This document shows positions 12,223-12,230 of a DNA stretch of 12,230 nt, piece after piece. The notes beneath the pieces are model-generated. The model was not told the DNA's origin, searched no databases, and saw only the letters and a program-made list of their open reading frames with translations. Each line of letters opens with the position of its first letter. Position 1 is the stretch's first letter. Both the position numbers and the translations under genes were made by a program. Source of the stretch: an uncultured Bacteroidota bacterium (GTDB lineage: Bacteria > Bacteroidota > Bacteroidia > Flavobacteriales > Flavobacteriaceae); assembly GCA_903819815.1 (NCBI GenBank), contig CAIJFC010000122.1:1-12230 (forward strand). The letters are read 5' to 3'.

Positions 12223-12230
12223 TTTTTTAG

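Overview
The window looks like a chromosomal segment of a member of the Bacteroidota, most probably a flavobacterium. The DNA is AT-rich. Several start regions carry the Bacteroidota promoter element TAnnTTTG. Almost no gene has a Shine-Dalgarno sequence, and the protein families (bS21 type, PspC-like, DUF2851, GLPGLI-like, PNGase F) fit that group. The genus is an inference from protein flavour, gene order and base composition; no 16S gene is present. Most of the window is conserved housekeeping DNA, and I found no defence system, prophage, IS element or CRISPR array.

Region 1 (1-4486, minus strand, read right to left) is the translation/transcription block: promoter, tRNA-Thr(TGT), tRNA-Tyr(GTA), tRNA-Thr(GGT), tuf, a hairpin terminator, tRNA-Trp(CCA), secE, nusG, rplK, rplA, rplJ and the first 16 codons of rplL. 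It corresponds to the classical tRNA-tuf / secE-nusG / rplKAJL-rpoBC arrangement. The tRNA-Gly found between Tyr and Thr in E. coli is missing, and an imperfect hairpin occupies that gap.

Region 2 (4427-6037, minus strand) reads rpsU, terminator, a XerC-type tyrosine recombinase, hpf, terminator. rpsU (bS21) has a strong Shine-Dalgarno sequence, a striking exception here and consistent with the autoregulation described for Flavobacterium rpsU. Both terminators overlap a TAnnTTTG element for the next unit, so transcription units are packed end to start.

Region 3 (6038-10406, minus strand) begins with an intergenic stretch rich in short tandem and inverted repeats. Upstream of it lies a tightly spaced gene row: DnaQ-like exonuclease, DUF2851 protein, PspC-like small membrane protein, membrane-anchored helix-hairpin-helix protein and acyl-CoA dehydrogenase. 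The last four are close enough to be co-transcribed. The exonuclease is 91 bp further upstream and may share the transcript.

Region 4 (10461-12230, plus strand) holds one divergent gene for a secreted PNGase F-like glycoamidase with an extra N-terminal GLPGLI-like domain, followed by a short CGCAAAG repeat cluster that runs to the window edge.
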